Shown: one piece after another, positions 1 to 13,638 of the stretch
Numbering within the stretch: the stretch's first letter is position 1
How the letters are laid out: each line of letters starts with the position of its first letter
Assembly: GCA_024364735.1 (NCBI GenBank)
Contig: JAGFNQ010000189.1
Location: 124,001 to 188,000 of the forward strand
DNA: 64,000 bases
Source of the DNA: Boesenbergia rotunda
Lineage: Eukaryota; Streptophyta; Magnoliopsida; Zingiberales; Zingiberaceae
Direction: 5' to 3'
Program-made: the position numbers and the translations under genes
Notes under the pieces: model-generated
Database searches by the model: none
What the model saw: the letters and a program-made list of their open reading frames with translations, nothing else
What the model was told of the DNA's origin: nothing

Positions 1-637
1 ATTTCCTGCGGATTTTGACTTGACCGTCGGAGTGCCTTGCCGGAAAAATCCCCCGGCGGGTTTGCTAACGGTCTCTGTCTTGCAGGCCAAAGCCAGGTCA
101 GAGTCAGGTCGGTGTCATCTCAGCAGCCCGTGTCACTCGGGAGATCATCCGACCCTTAAAACTTTCACCTCGCTTCGCGACAGGATCATATATATATATA
201 TATATATATATAATTCTGATCTGCTGCGGACCGCGCGGTGCGGATCGCGTGCGGACCACAGCGCCGGACCGATCAGGCAACTGCCTGATCGATCACGCCC
301 TGCGCCGTTGGTGGCTGATCGTCGATCGGACACCGCCGCTCCTGACAAAACTATAACCCTAGGGGTGCGGCGAACTCATCGGTTACGGTGAACCCATCGG
401 CATTAGGTAACGGCTGATCGATCAGGTTGACCGATCAGGCATCGCCACTTACACGGTCCACACGTGGTCCGTAGGGAGCCGTCCGCAGGAGATCAAATCG
501 CTATATAGATATATATATACCCGTATATTTTCATACATTTCGTCCCATAGATCAATACCCGTATATTTTAAACGATTTTAATTATAAATTAAAAAAATAA
601 AAAATGAATATATTTAAGATCTATATTAGATCGTTAG

Positions 638-705
<68 letters not shown>

Positions 706-773
706 TGGATCATTTATGCCATTACCAATTGGCAAATCAACTGGGAGGACTTTGACTTCCATACGCTGCGGAA
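1..773. repeat. Repeat-like left edge with TA microsatellites
   Basis: The first ~510 bases are GC-richer than what follows and repeat short motifs built on GATCGATCAGG and its complement around 265-300 and 410-440, so this could be the end of a retroelement. TA microsatellites lie at about 187-212 and 641-703. No credible gene is seen; the open frame over 20-391 reads through a microsatellite and resembles nothing. The DUF538 promoter must lie within the right part. Confidence 0.4.
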
Positions 774-1241
774 ATGTTGAGAGGAGGAGCTCTTCTCGCC
801 CTCGCCGCCTTCCTCGTCCTCGCTTTCCCAGCCCTTTCCGAGAATCTTAACCCTAATCCCGGCACTGCCTATGAAGAGCTGCAGGGCAGCGGCCTCCCGG
901 TCGGCCTCCTCCCCGCCGGCGTCGTCGCCTATTCCCTCAACCGAACCTCTGGCGATTTCGCGGTCGACCTCGGTGACGCATGCCGCGTCACCCTCCCTCC
1001 TGACAATTATCTAGCCTCCTACTCTCATCGGGTCACCGGGAACCTTGTCGCCGGCCGCATCACGGGGCTTCAAGGCATACGGGTCCGCGCCTTCTTCCGG
1101 TGGTGGTCGATCACAGGGATCCGATCCTCTGGCAAAGATATCGTCTTCGAGGTCGGCCCCACGTCGGCCAAGTATCCCTCCCGAAACTTCAATCAAAGCC
1201 TTGATTGCGAGGGCCGTAACCCTACAGTTGCCGCTGCTTAG
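774..1241 (+). CDS. DUF538 family secreted protein
   Basis: A 155-residue single-exon protein. Residues 1-22 form a signal peptide (a Leu/Ala-rich core ending near ALSEN). The body has DUF538 hallmarks: the YEELQGSGLPVGLLP block at about 33-47, a Tyr-Ser-Leu-Asn segment, the Asp-Ala-Cys block near 68-70 and a Gly-rich strand followed by FFRWWSI. Length is normal for the family (about 150-180 residues). The start is the first in-frame ATG before the signal peptide. DUF538 proteins are plant-specific, often stress-responsive, with no settled biochemical role; some are proposed to bind lipids or chlorophyll breakdown products. Probably apoplastic. The high GC of the exon against its AT-rich surroundings also supports a real gene. 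Confidence 0.9.
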   Translation: MLRGGALLALAAFLVLAFPALSENLNPNPGTAYEELQGSGLPVGLLPAGVVAYSLNRTSGDFAVDLGDACRVTLPPDNYLASYSHRVTGNLVAGRITGLQGIRVRAFFRWWSITGIRSSGKDIVFEVGPTSAKYPSRNFNQSLDCEGRNPTVAAA

Positions 1242-4200
1242 AACCAAAGGTTAATTTGCACGTCGGACTCTCTTTAATTTATGTTTCCCTTCATTCCTCA
1301 TATATCGTGCAATTATTAAGGTCGTTGCCGCTAACGCAATGATCTCGTTCTGCTGAAAGGGCTGCAATAGATTAAAGCAAAAAGACCTCAATCTTAGTCT
1401 TTTTTTTGGGCCTATTCTAACTGGAATAGCAGAAGTCGTTGTGCATCATGTTTAGGTCTAGAATGGTTCTCTTAATTATACAGATAGAGATACAATATTG
1501 AGCACCAATTCTTCTTTTGATTATTAAGGCGCATAGAAGTGCATTTGGTTTATGATATCTCAGTTCATCATCGACGACTATACTATATTATATTAGGTAG
1601 CTGATTTCACAGTTATGGCGAACAATAATATTTAAGTTGTTTGAGTCTAGTTGATGTCACCCTCCAATCAGTCATGATATTCTTATTCAAAGGAGGTGCT
1701 ATCCTAGAACTAGAATCTTTAAATCTTTACTTCGATATTGTTGTTCCTTGATTGTTACTCAATTTCCCCTCACTCCTCCACAGTTTGGGAATTATTAGGG
1801 GCACAGAATGTCAGGAACATCTGTAATTAAAACTAAAACAGGATGATCTCGTTTTGGAAGGTTCAGAACATTTCGAATAAGCTCCTGAACATTTCAAACT
1901 AAATTATTTGATGAAATTTAAGCTTCTTGACTTAGTTTCTGTAATTTTTTGCTGGATGCTCAGTCTACCAATAGCTTTCGTAGTGAACTCTGCCAGCCAA
2001 CTATTTCCATTGATCTAGATTCAGCACCATTACAGTTTAGCAACCTCTTACAATAAGCTTGGCATATTGATTTTATTTGTTTATTCTATACTTCTACTGC
2101 ATTGTATACGTTCAGGTATCAATTGGTAAATATATATCTATACTTGGATGTTATACAATCAACCCAACTTTGTAAAATTCTATTCTAACTTCACCTTCCT
2201 ATCAATCCGAACTACTTTTGGAAGCTAGTAGCTACCGAGCACCGTCTTTATAGTTGGTCAGCTACCGCATGCTCTATTAGTTCTTATAGTTAATAATTTG
2301 ATTTGTTAAACTCTTCAACTTGCATTTTAGGTTCATTAAAATTCAATTAAACCATGATATGTCATACTTATTGTCTGGAAATAGTGTTGTGTTGACCACA
2401 TGACTTGCGGACTTGTTGAGTTGCAACAAATTTGATTGTAGATTGGTGATGCAACGATTTATACATGGGAAAATTATAAATTTGTTAACTATATAAATTG
2501 AAATTAAATATGTTAAAACATTGAGAGTAGCTAGATTTACCAATCAACCTTAGGTCCATGAGAAATAACAAAAGATTATTTTTGCAGCATCTTAAATGTA
2601 TCCAATTTGTTGGTCTAACTATATTATCTCTTATTCCTCCCATAAATCACAAATCTAATATGAATTATATATGAGGTTCGATAAAAAAAATTATGGTGAA
2701 TTACTGTCGTCTGGTTATGCTAATGTACAATCTCAGCTTCTCTGTTTAGTTTTTTTTCTTCTTAATAACATTTTTTATTTCAAATATCGGAAGATGAATA
2801 TTAGTTTTATAATCAAGTTAGGGTCTTCAGTACTGACATCAGGGTGGTAGATATTGGTACTTTTCTTCAAACAAGCTGCTGCATGCTTTCACGTTTCCAG
2901 AATGAACATTCACCATTATCATAATTTTTGTTCGCTGCAATTCTTTGGGACCAACTATATGGATCTTATTTCTTCATTAAACTCAATGCAAATGTTAAGA
3001 CTGCACATTACTTTTTGTAAATTGATGCATACCCGATGGCCCTTTACGAACAAATATTTATTTGCAGGAGACCAAGAAGGTCACAATCTACCTGCTACAT
3101 TTTCATGACCTTATAGATTCTTCAGCAGCATCGGGAATCATCTACCTTTTTTTTTTTTTCATGTTAACGTAGTTGTCTGTCAACATACGATCTTGTGTTC
3201 TTTATCATCTTGTATAACTGAGGACACAACACTCAGTTCATTTCGATGGATACCTGTCTCACGAAATGATTAATATAAGACTCAGATATCGGGCATCATT
3301 TTCCTAACCACCCTTTAGGAGATGAGAAAGGTTCATATCTGACCAAACTACAATTTTGGCTTTGTTCAATTATCAAGTAGTTCAAGTACTCGAATCCCTG
3401 TTTATACGATAGCAATTAAGTACAAAATAAGTGAGTGTCAGGTTCTCCATAATTGGTGATTACGCTCATGGACGGATTGAAGAATTAAAGATGGATTGAC
3501 TGATTGGATTTGGTTGAGTTCCTAAAGAAGTCGTAGAAGAGGTTTGGGTTTATTTCGCATGAGCATGTTATTATGACTTTTTCTTATATTTTATCGAATT
3601 TTAAATTTTTATTGAATAATTTTTTTATTTTTATGAAATTATTAAGTTAATTTATTGATAAATATTTAATTTGTAGACATTAAAAATTTAATGATCATGA
3701 CAGAAAGCTTAATTGCTAATCCTGATATTAAAGAGTGTGCCACAGTGAGATAGGTAGTTGGTCATGGCATGATATGAGACTATACTTGTATTTCGGGTAA
3801 GATCTCAATCTATAACTAGTCGTCTCTGGCGTCAACGTAAGGGTATGTCAACGTAGATGACATGTCAATTTGGCTGTGACAGTCACGACTGAGGGTGGCC
3901 ATGTCGATGACCATGCTTCCAGGGACGAGGAGCTAGCCACAGAGGAAGTAGTCAGTCATGATCGAGCAGCAACAAAAAAGGGCATAGAGACGAGTGAGTG
4001 AGACGGATAAAGGAGACGATATTGGGAGGACGGGAGAGAGAGGCGGACATAGTTAAATTAAGAAGTCCATAGTTGTAGATGTCGATCTAAAAAATCATAC
4101 ATCTAATTTGGATTTTTTTATTCATTAATAAAATTATTATATAATTTCACCGATTAATGAAAAAGACATGTTTAAAAGAAATCCTATTTATGTTTTTATC

Positions 4201-5985
4201 CAATTGTATACATGTTTTTAAAGAATGATTTAAAAGGATATTAATTAATGTTGGAAAAATAATTAGAATATCATTTATTCTACCACTTGACTTGCCTGAA
4301 TGTTTTTTAATCGATCGAGCAGCTACACTTGAAATTAATCATGATCATTTAAACATCCCAAATGCATGGAATATTTTTTTTTTCCCGAACTATCATGCAC
4401 AGGACATGACGATTAGTCATTCTTTTAGATATTCATGATTTGATCCATAACTACGATGTATTTTATAAATTTTTTTTAAATGGGACGCGAACCTTAAAAT
4501 GTTAGGTTTTTGACTGTCCGTTGCGAACATTATTCGATTTATCCTGATGAACGATTGGTAAAAATTTTTCAAGAAATCAAATCGGTCGTTCATATTCACT
4601 TGTTATCTGATTCATGTTAGATTATCATCGTATATTAAGCTGGTGTTTCAAAAATAATAATAATATAATAATAATAATAATAAAATGATAACAGATTTTT
4701 CAATCTGGGCAATCGATCGGTACGAAGTTTACGGTCAGGTAATTAACATGTGTGACAGTCTAACCATAATTCGTATTTGAAAAAAAATCTTGTAATAATC
4801 ATAGTATCGAATCAAAATACTAAAATGATTAGACCTATATTCAAATAGAGTAGTGTAAACCAATAATGTACTTATATAAATTGTCTATATACGCTACATC
4901 TTATCGAAAAAGATAAATATAACATGTTACTTATGAATCAAAAAATATTTTTCGAGAATATAATCGACAAAATTAATCTATTTCATATAATTATAATCAA
5001 AAATATTTTTCAAGAATATATATCCGTCACAAATTAATCTGTGTCTTATTATAATCCGCTATAATCAAAAGTTAATGATGAAGCTGCTGGTTGCCGATAT
5101 ATTAAATAAATTAGTTAAATTTTTTTAGATAATCTGAGTATTCAATAATTATTGGAGTTAGATCAATTTGATCCTATAATAATTTTCTGTTCATCATCAG
5201 ATAAATCAGAAAGAATTCATGAAGACTCATCCAAGCGATTTTTTTTTTAAATTTTGTTTGAGATTCAAATTTTAAATACTTGATTCTGTTTGAAGGATCT
5301 AATCTTGCACTCCCGGTTAAATAAATTGGTTACACCGCTATTAGATGTTGATGTGCATGTTCAACCATTTAATCATCATTAAATCTACGATGTTAACTCA
5401 TTCGATAGCATTTTTTCGGAGCTATCAGAGATCCATGTAAAAAACGTTAACGAATTGCTGTGACCATATTGAAGTCGTTTTCTATTTTTGTATTCTAAAT
5501 TTATTAAACAGGTAAATCATTCTAAATCAAGAAGTTTTTCGATTGATCATTTGAATCAGTTTATTTTTTTTATTGCAAAATTACCAAAAATGTTTTTTAA
5601 ACAAAAACAGAATACAACTGTTGCGAATGGGCTGGCTGCTGCTGCTGCTACGACACCGAGCTCGTTAGATCCCCCTTTGTCTCTTGGCTTTACTACCCTC
5701 GCTTTTCTTTATTCTTACGCTCGCCCAATCAATTTAGGGTGGCCGACGCCTCCCTCTCCTTCCCTCCATTTCTTACTCCACGCCAGATTCTTCCTTATCT
5801 TGGGTTCTTCCTCCACGCCGCTGCCAATCATTCTCCAATTTGATCTTTTCCCCTTCCGCCTCCTGCTCGCGGTTTCTTGTTCCTGATTGGTGATTTTTCG
5901 CCGGTGGAAAGGCCAAAGATTTTATCTTGGATGTTGGATCTTCGGAGTGGCTTCATGGTCTTCTGAGCTGCTTGCTTTCTTGGAC
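1242..5985. other. Gene-poor intergenic region
   Basis: AT-rich DNA with no supported gene. It holds an (ATA)n/(AAT)n microsatellite near 4650-4684 and, at about 4430-4620, a stretch that resembles 59225-59420. The last ~350 bases (about 5640-5985) become CT-rich and lead into the kinase start, so they are most likely promoter and 5'UTR; the long open frame there (5488-5886) is not family-like and I do not call it a gene. Confidence 0.5.
4430..4620 (+). repeat. Dispersed repeat, copy 1 (partner at 59225-59420)
   Basis: Shares a series of blocks in the same order and orientation with 59225-59420: an A/T run followed by AAATGGGACG/ATGAAC, AAATG(C/T)TA, a GAC/GTCCGT block, TTCTTCATTTATC/ATTCGATTTATC, AATTGGTCG/AATCGGTCG and TTATCTGATTCAT. 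Probably an old non-autonomous element; no termini or target duplication could be defined. Confidence 0.45.
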
Positions 5986-8900
5986 ATGGGATTGCGGCCC
6001 CAGGTGGCGCAGCTTGCCTCGTGGGAGGGTTCCAAGGAGGGAAGTTCGAAGAAGAAGAGGAGGAAGAAGAGCAAGGACAATAGTAGCGGCAAGAGTGAGG
6101 GGACGAGTTGCTGGATGAAGTTTCGATTGATGGGGGGCTGCGTCCCTTCCAGTTCTGGAGCCAAGGTGGATACTTCCATCAGCAGCGCAGCCACTCAGTG
6201 CGGTAATCTATCCTTACTTCTGCAACTTATCTTCCACTTTGGCACTCGGTGGCCTTTCTGTGGTTGTCGAAGTCGTGCGTGGTGATTGTAGTCGTTATAA
6301 CGGGTAGACAGTCTCCCTTTTACTTCAGTACCGTATCCTTTCCAACCTCTAATACCTGTGTTTTATGTTTTTGGTATATGGTAGCCACGATCTTAGTAAT
6401 ATTCTGGGAGTAGTAGAGGTTTGGTCATATGGTTAGCTACAGATTATTTGCTTGGTAAAATGGCCAACTTCATGATGGCATTGCTGCCTATGCTGGGTAA
6501 TGGAAGAGATCAATGAATTTGTCCTTACACAACTACATTATTCAAGCATATTCTTAACTCAAATCCTGTTCAGTTAGTTAGTTCATAAAGTAGCAATCTT
6601 GCTATACAAGTAACATTACACTTTGTTGGATAAGAGGTTTATCTCCTAGTTACACAACTGAGAATGATTTTAATTCGTTCTTTTTCTAGGAAAACAATGT
6701 TTTATATTATTTCTATTCTCTAACAGGTTGCTTCTTTTTCAGAGATCTGTTCTGTTAATTACCTGTCTAATGGAAGAAAGCTTTCCTCATAAAATTGTCC
6801 CTTTCTTTGAAGAAATTAACGTAATGTTAATGATATTCACCATGTTGAAGTGTTGGCTAATAGGATGAGCGTTGAATTTAGTATTCATGGTAGTCATTTA
6901 GGTGGTGTACAGTTGACAAAAGTTATCACTTTTAATTCTTTTTTTTTCCCTTTATATAATCAGGGGATGCTTGTTATCATCTCACAATGCCACTGAACTA
7001 CTCTCTTAATTTGTTAAGATATAATTTGTGCATTCCAATATTTTCCTATAATTTATTGATAACCAGCATATTTATATGGGTTTGCAGAAAGTAAGTCGAC
7101 TAATGATGGTAGTAGGGACCAGCCAGTTGCACCAATGGCATCTGGTTCTACTACCACAAGTAATGCTGAAAGTAATTCATCTATGTCGAAAGTTGGGGAG
7201 GAGCTTAAGGTTGCAACTCAACTGCGGAAATTCACCTTCAATGAGCTCAAATCGGCAACAAGAAATTTCAGACCTGAAAGTCTTCTTGGAGAAGGAGGAT
7301 TTGGTTGTGTATTTAAAGGATGGATTGAGGAGAATGGAACTTCTCCTGTGAAACCTGGTACTGGGCTTACTGTTGCCGTCAAAACTCTTAACCATGATGG
7401 ACTTCAAGGGCATAAAGAATGGCTGGTATATTATCCTAGAAGCATCAGTTTTAGTTCTATGAATTGGTTATCAATACAGAACTTACTGTACATCTGTTGG
7501 ATATTTTTTATGTGAATCCCTCTTCATTTATGTCTAGGCTGAAGTTGATTATCTTGGTCAACTTCAACATCCAAATTTGGTAAAATTGATCGGTTATTGC
7601 ATTGAAGATGACCAACGACTGCTAGTGTATGAGTTTATGCCTCGTGGAAGTTTAGAGAACCATCTATTTAGAAGTATGTATCTCCATGCATTCTCTCTTT
7701 TGCTTCCATTAGATTCCATAAAAGATCCTGGATACTATTGAAATGTTCACAATCCTGCATCGGCTATCAATTTCCCCCCTTGTTTATCATATAATAACAA
7801 GTTTTACATTTTTCTTTTTTATATTAACTTTCAAGTCAAATAGATGATGTTAGCATTTTACAACAATCAAACTTATCCTATATTGCTTCTTCTTCACTAT
7901 ATTTAATTGGAATTTTCTGCCATATGCTATCCTGTGACTTAGCTAGTCAACACTTGTTTTGAGGTTTTTAAATACACGAAGAAAGCAACGAAATGCCACA
8001 CTCCTGTAAAACAAACAAGTCAATGATGCTTTGATACTTCAATCTATACAAAAATATCCCTTGTAAAACCATAATTGCTCTTCCACCTAATCTCCGAAAA
8101 TACAAGAATAACACTATTCAGATTGTAGGATTGAATTTGCAAACTGCAACTTGAACTTTTATTTAAATAAATAAGTAGCGGCAATTAGACACTTGTGTTG
8201 ACTATATTTAATTGGAATTTTCTGCCATATGCTATTCCTGTGACTTAGCTAGTCAACACTTGTTTTGAGGTTTTTAAATACACGAAGAAAGCAAGGAAAT
8301 GCCACACTCCGGTAAAACAAACAAGTCAATGATGCTTTGGCACTTCAATCTATACAAAAATATCCCTTGTCAAACCATAATTGCTCTTCCACCTAATCTC
8401 TGAAAAATACAAGAATAACACTATTCAGATTGTAGGATTGAATTTGCAAACTGCAACTTGAACTTTTATTTAAATAAATAAGTAGCGGCAATTAGACAAA
8501 TTTCCCCATACTATGTCTAACTATCTTTGTTACATGCGACCTAGAATTGCACTTATATGTTTCATAGTGACACTACATGTCCATAACTACTACTGGACGG
8601 CCATTATTCTGGAATTTCTAGAACAACAATTTCAACAACTGAGGCAACCTGTACAGCTACTAGAAAATCAAGTGAGAGCTGGAGGGAGGTATTTATTTAG
8701 TTATGACGATTACTTTTGTGTGGTTGGATTGGAGCTATACCTTGAATAAGATGTCTAAAATATGCACATGCATGCCCCTTTTTCTGAGAGAAAGCGAAGG
8801 CAATATGAGAACTGTTAGTGGTGCCTACATTTTTTCATGCATCATTTCTTGTACAAAATTCGTTTTGATATGGTACTGGTGTGGTCTTTCCTTTCCATAG

Positions 8901-11900
8901 TTTTCAGATGTAGATGAGGAAGGGAGAAATAGGTCAATTGGAAAGTATACACCCAGCCCAAGGTCAATCCACCAAACAGAAAGTTTCCCTTGGTTCATGT
9001 AATTCAAAGTAATGTCAGAGAAAAGACATCTCCTGAGAAACAACCACCGCCCATGGGTACATAGTGTGGCATCCAGAATTGGAGGCAGCATAAGGAAATT
9101 GAGCACAAATGTTGAAAAGTAGATATGAAAACATGGTTATAGGCATAGAATAAAGTTGAACAACAATTGAGGTTCATCAATAATGTATCATAAACTCCAA
9201 AACAGAAGGTAAAAATAAATAAACACATGCCACCGCAATAATTATCTATCATGCGTATTCTTTATGACTATTGCAACATAAGGTACTACAAGAACACCCT
9301 GCACTGATTGGATAATGTAACTATAAGAATTCCACATTTGCTAAAGTAATAAGTACTGTTATTAACATAATGCTCACTAACTGTTAAAGACCAATCAATG
9401 AGCATCATTGGATCCATCCATGGTTGTTACCCGGTGCAGTTTGCACTATCCCATTATGGCCCCGCCCCATCTGTGATAGTCTCATCATTTGCTAGTAAAC
9501 CATCATCCATGAATAAATTATTTAGTGTTACCTTGGGTGGTGGGTTTTGGCTTATAACCGCCATGTTATAACAACAGATACTGAGTTCTGATTATCTACC
9601 GTGTAGATGTGTATTAACATTAACAACAATAATAGACTGCATCATGATATACGTTGAACATAAATTAACCTACATTAACATGAATGGTTTGTTGACATGG
9701 ATTTCAAGGATTTGTTAGGATGGAGTTATTTGCAAGAAATAGTAGTTGGAACTTGGAATGGGTGCTCTCTGCTATGGTCCCTTACATATATAAGTATGAG
9801 GATTCCTTTTGATGTTGGGTTGGCGAAAAGTGGGGCATGTTTAGAGTGTGTGCCTCATGAATTACAAAATGCCTCCTATAATTTAAGTGGCATAAGTCTG
9901 CTATATCTGATTAAATGTGATTAGAGGTCTGTGTTTGATTCAATTTTGACATTGTTCCTGGCTACTGATTTGTATTTACACATGTCGCAAACAATGTTTC
10001 TTGGTGGCAAATTCACAATTTCCCTATTCATATGTGTCCTTCAATTACTTCTATAATTTCAGATATGAAGACCATTCATTTTGTTTTTCATTGCAGTTGA
10101 TCCTACCATATTGGAAATGTGGCTTTCAAGTGTCATCTATCGTACATTATCTATTGTCTCTCTGTGACAAATTTTATAAATTTTGGGAAACTAGCCTGTT
10201 TTTTCTCACAAGTTTAACAGCATTACAGAATCTTAGTGATGTGGAATTTCTATTAGTATATACAGTTTCTAGAACTAATTGATGCCTTCTTCTTAGTCAT
10301 CCATTAGGGGAAATATTTGATTAATACAAATTTTCCTCTCAAGTAAATCAATTTTACGTTGTTTTTTTCCCATGGTGCCTAGTCTCTTATGGTACATGGC
10401 ACACATAGGTAATGTTCCTGATGAATTACCAGCAATGGGTCTTTTGTCTTGTCCAATTTGCCATTATCTTGTATCTTTATCTTTCTATAGTTTTGTTATG
10501 TCAGTTATCACACTAATGCCTTTCATTGTTAACCTAGTCTTGTTGAACACCTGAACGTGTATTTTATCATGCTGCTATTCTTTTCTTATCTGTATGTCAG
10601 GTTCAAGTGCTATGTAGTTTTTTTTTTGTTTATTCTTTTTGACAGGAACCCTTCCTCTACCATGGTCTGTAAGAATGAAAATTGCATTTGGAGCCGCAAA
10701 GGGTCTTGCTTTTCTACATGAGGAAGCTGAAAGGCCAGTGATATATCGCGATTTCAAGTCATCAAATGTCCTGTTAGACGTGGTAGGTAACAAATACTAT
10801 TATCTTGCCCTCGAGTATCTGTTCTGTCCATTCTGAAATCCATGCGCCCAGGATTACAATGCTAAGCTGTCAGACTTTGGGCTCGCTAAAGATGCTCCTG
10901 AAGGTGATAAAACTCATGTGTCTACTCGAGTGATGGGTACATATGGATATGCAGCTCCTGAGTATGTTATGACAGGTGCAGTATTGAGCTGCTTCTCTAA
11001 GTTAAATTTTGACCTGGTCTTTTGTGGTATATTACTGATTTTAGATAATAGGTTATCTTGAAAGGTTCCATGTCAATTTCTTCAAGATTTTGTTCTCTTC
11101 ATCTATTTTCCCCTCTTATTTGTTAAATTTTGTATCTCTTAATGTTTCTGAAAACGTTCTTCAATTTATCCTTAGTTCTATTTCATGGTGAAAATGCAAT
11201 TCATCTTAAACACCCAAGTTGGCAGAGCCTAAGTTTAATATAGTTTCTCACCCTCAAAATAGACAAGCAACTGGAGAACACGGAGATTAGGCCTGTGCTA
11301 GTTCTGGATAGCTGTTGGACATTCGTTAGAACTTGGCGAGGATCATCAATATTTGGCTTATAATTATATGTTGAATGTTTATAAAGGAATGATAAGGTTG
11401 CCTACTGTATAACATAAGTAACTTCCATAAGTAACACAAGTCCTATTCAAGAAAGCTGTCGTTGACCCTCAAGCTCGTAACTTTATCCCGTTGGGTTCAC
11501 CATATCTTACCTTTGCTGAGGATCCCTATTTGCTCATGTATTTTTGAGACGGGGCTCGATGCCAACGATGACTACTACAAAATTGAGCTATTGAGTTCTT
11601 CTCTTCCTCTTATTCAAAGCGTGTTAGATGATCTGCTCTGGAAGCTCACATTATCAGGTCTCTCCTTACTACATCTTTGTATTGATATTGGTACCTTGTC
11701 AGATTATGTGTTTATTCTAAGTTAGTCATACCATGGTCAGTCCAGCCATTCTACTAATCCATGCGCAAGAATTTCACAAGTTGTCACAGATAAGTTTTTT
11801 TGTGTAATGGTTTAAGAGAAGTCTCTTTTGGTTTTCTCAACCGTCATGTCATAAAGTTTAGCATACCGTGTTTCTCTTTTCCCAATTGATCTTGAACTAC

Positions 11901-12961
11901 GTATTCATGAACCATAAATGCTAACATGTGACAGTTTTCTATCCTTTCTAGTAATCTTTTTTAATCACCTACCCCTTAATCCCTAAGTTAAGGATTTCTG
12001 ATATTTTGGAAACACAAAAAACAAACCTGAAGTCCTGAACTTATCCAATAGTTCAGGCTTTTGGGTCATGAATGATGTCTCCGATTTTTTTTTAAAAAAA
12101 ATATTTTATTTCTATAGGGATTTATATTTCGGTTGGTTCCCATTCCTTCCGGTCCAACTCCAGGCTATATTTTGTTTGCTTTAAACTGAAACCATTTTCA
12201 TAAACTTGTATATCTTTTGACCTGAAATTTACCTAACCCCAACCCTATTTCACAGAAATAAAAGGAAAAAAAAATCAACACTCTATGCACAATTTGAGCA
12301 AATATGAGTATTTAAACAGACAAATTATGTGGTTGCAGTTCATATTTTTACTCAAGATGTATTACACTTTCTTTTAGGTTATACAAGTCCAGGCTAGAAT
12401 TTGACTCCTTTCTCCATTATGAATGTTATGCTTGAATATCTTATATGTATCTCAGGGCATTTGACTTCAAAGAGTGACGTCTACAGCTTCGGAGTGGTGC
12501 TACTGGAGATGATGACGGGAAAAAGGTCGATGGACAAACACCGGCCAAACGGAGAGCACAATCTTGTGGAGTGGGCACGCCCACACCTTGGAGAAAAGCG
12601 TCGGTTTTATAGACTTGTAGATCCTCACTTGGAGGGCAATTTCTCCATCAAAGGCGCACAGAAAGTATCCCAACTTGCACAAGCATGTCTCAGTCGTGAT
12701 CCCAAAGCGAGGCCACTGATGAGTGAAGTTGTTGAAGCCCTTGGACCAATTATCAACCTTAAAGACCTAGCAAGCTCTTCTTATTTCTACCAGACCATGC
12801 AAACAGAACGCCCAATGACACATTCCAATAGCCTGGGTGCAAGAAATGGATTGAAACCACAAGGTTCATTCGGAAGACAAGGACAACAGCCGACAAGGAG
12901 CCTTTCACAAGGCACACATGCTTCACCATATCGCAGGTCCCCAAAGCCCAATGTTAGATGA
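5986..12961 (+). CDS. PBL34-like: RLCK-VII receptor-like cytoplasmic kinase, PBL34/35/36 type
   Basis: Six exons: 5986-6202, 7088-7425, 7538-7673, 10646-10782, 10852-10975 and 12456-12961, joining in frame to about 485 residues. The N-terminus MGLRP has Gly2 for possible myristoylation, followed by a Lys/Arg-rich run and [15 protein letters not shown], the signature of the PBL34-36 clade. Kinase motifs: Gly loop [13 protein letters not shown], catalytic Lys in VAVKTL, RD-type catalytic loop [22 protein letters not shown], activation segment [17 protein letters not shown], then [15 protein letters not shown]. The C-terminal tail is Ser/Pro-rich. The family works at the plasma membrane downstream of pattern-recognition receptors. 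Intron 3 is unusually long (about 3 kb) and contains a 305-bp tandem duplication. I see no disabling lesion. Confidence 0.93.
7897..8497 (+). repeat. Tandem duplication, period ~305 bp, in kinase intron 3
   Basis: Two nearly identical copies, 7897-8190 and 8202-8497, separated by an 11-base spacer (ACTTGTGTTGA). They differ by a handful of substitutions and two single-base insertions. Both begin CTATATTTAATTGGAATT and end AGCGGCAATTAGAC. Neither contains coding sequence. Confidence 0.9.
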
Positions 12962-13638
12962 CCATCGACATACAACACTCAAGGATTTGAAATAGCTTAT
13001 AGCTAGTCAAATTAAAAACTCTGTATCGTTGTAGATGATTCATCTATGCAAGTCCAGTGGGGGTTGGTGTGGATAAAAAGATTATGCCATTCGATAGCTA
13101 TGAGTTTCTTTAAAATGTAACTCTGATGAGTATTTATTTATGGTCGACGCAACTTTGTTTGGTCCATCATTGTTCAAATATTTGACATTTATCTAAATGG
13201 ATCCAACATCCCGTTTCACAAAGTACAGATATTATGGCAGTATCTTGTGTCATGCAGTATGAATCCCAGTATTAGATATTTAATCTAACACCTTTGCGTG
13301 TGAATAATTATTTTTATACATCACAAACTGTTATACGAAGTTGTGTTCATTTAAAAGTGAATTTCTAGTATTTGAGTAGAAATTTGATATTGAAGGCAAC
13401 TGGAAGTCCAAAAGATCAGAAAGGTATTCTTTGCATCCTCGAAAAAGCTAAGTATTCTAGTTTTCCTTCCGTAAGAGAAGATCACCATCCAGCATGAAGG
13501 GTAAGGAATGACTGGGAAGCCATTTGAGCTGCAACACCAAGCCAAGAAACAGAGCGACGTGTATCTATAAATCCATGGAACCAACTGAGAGTTATACATC
13601 GTACAAAACAGATAAATCTCTCGCAGTTCTTTTCTTTT
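12962..13638. other. Intergenic spacer between the kinase and RTM2-like genes
   Basis: Contains the kinase 3'UTR and the promoter of the next gene. No coding signal or repeat recognised. The frame upstream of 13639 stays open back to at least 13561 but has no further supported ATG. Confidence 0.4.

Noticed and set aside
5488..5886. 132-codon open frame just before the kinase start
   Set aside because: CT-rich leader-type sequence with no domain; it ends at a stop just before the frame holding the kinase start and is better read as promoter and 5'UTR.
7900..8500. CRISPR-like array
   Set aside because: Only two copies of a ~300-bp unit in a plant intron; a simple tandem duplication.
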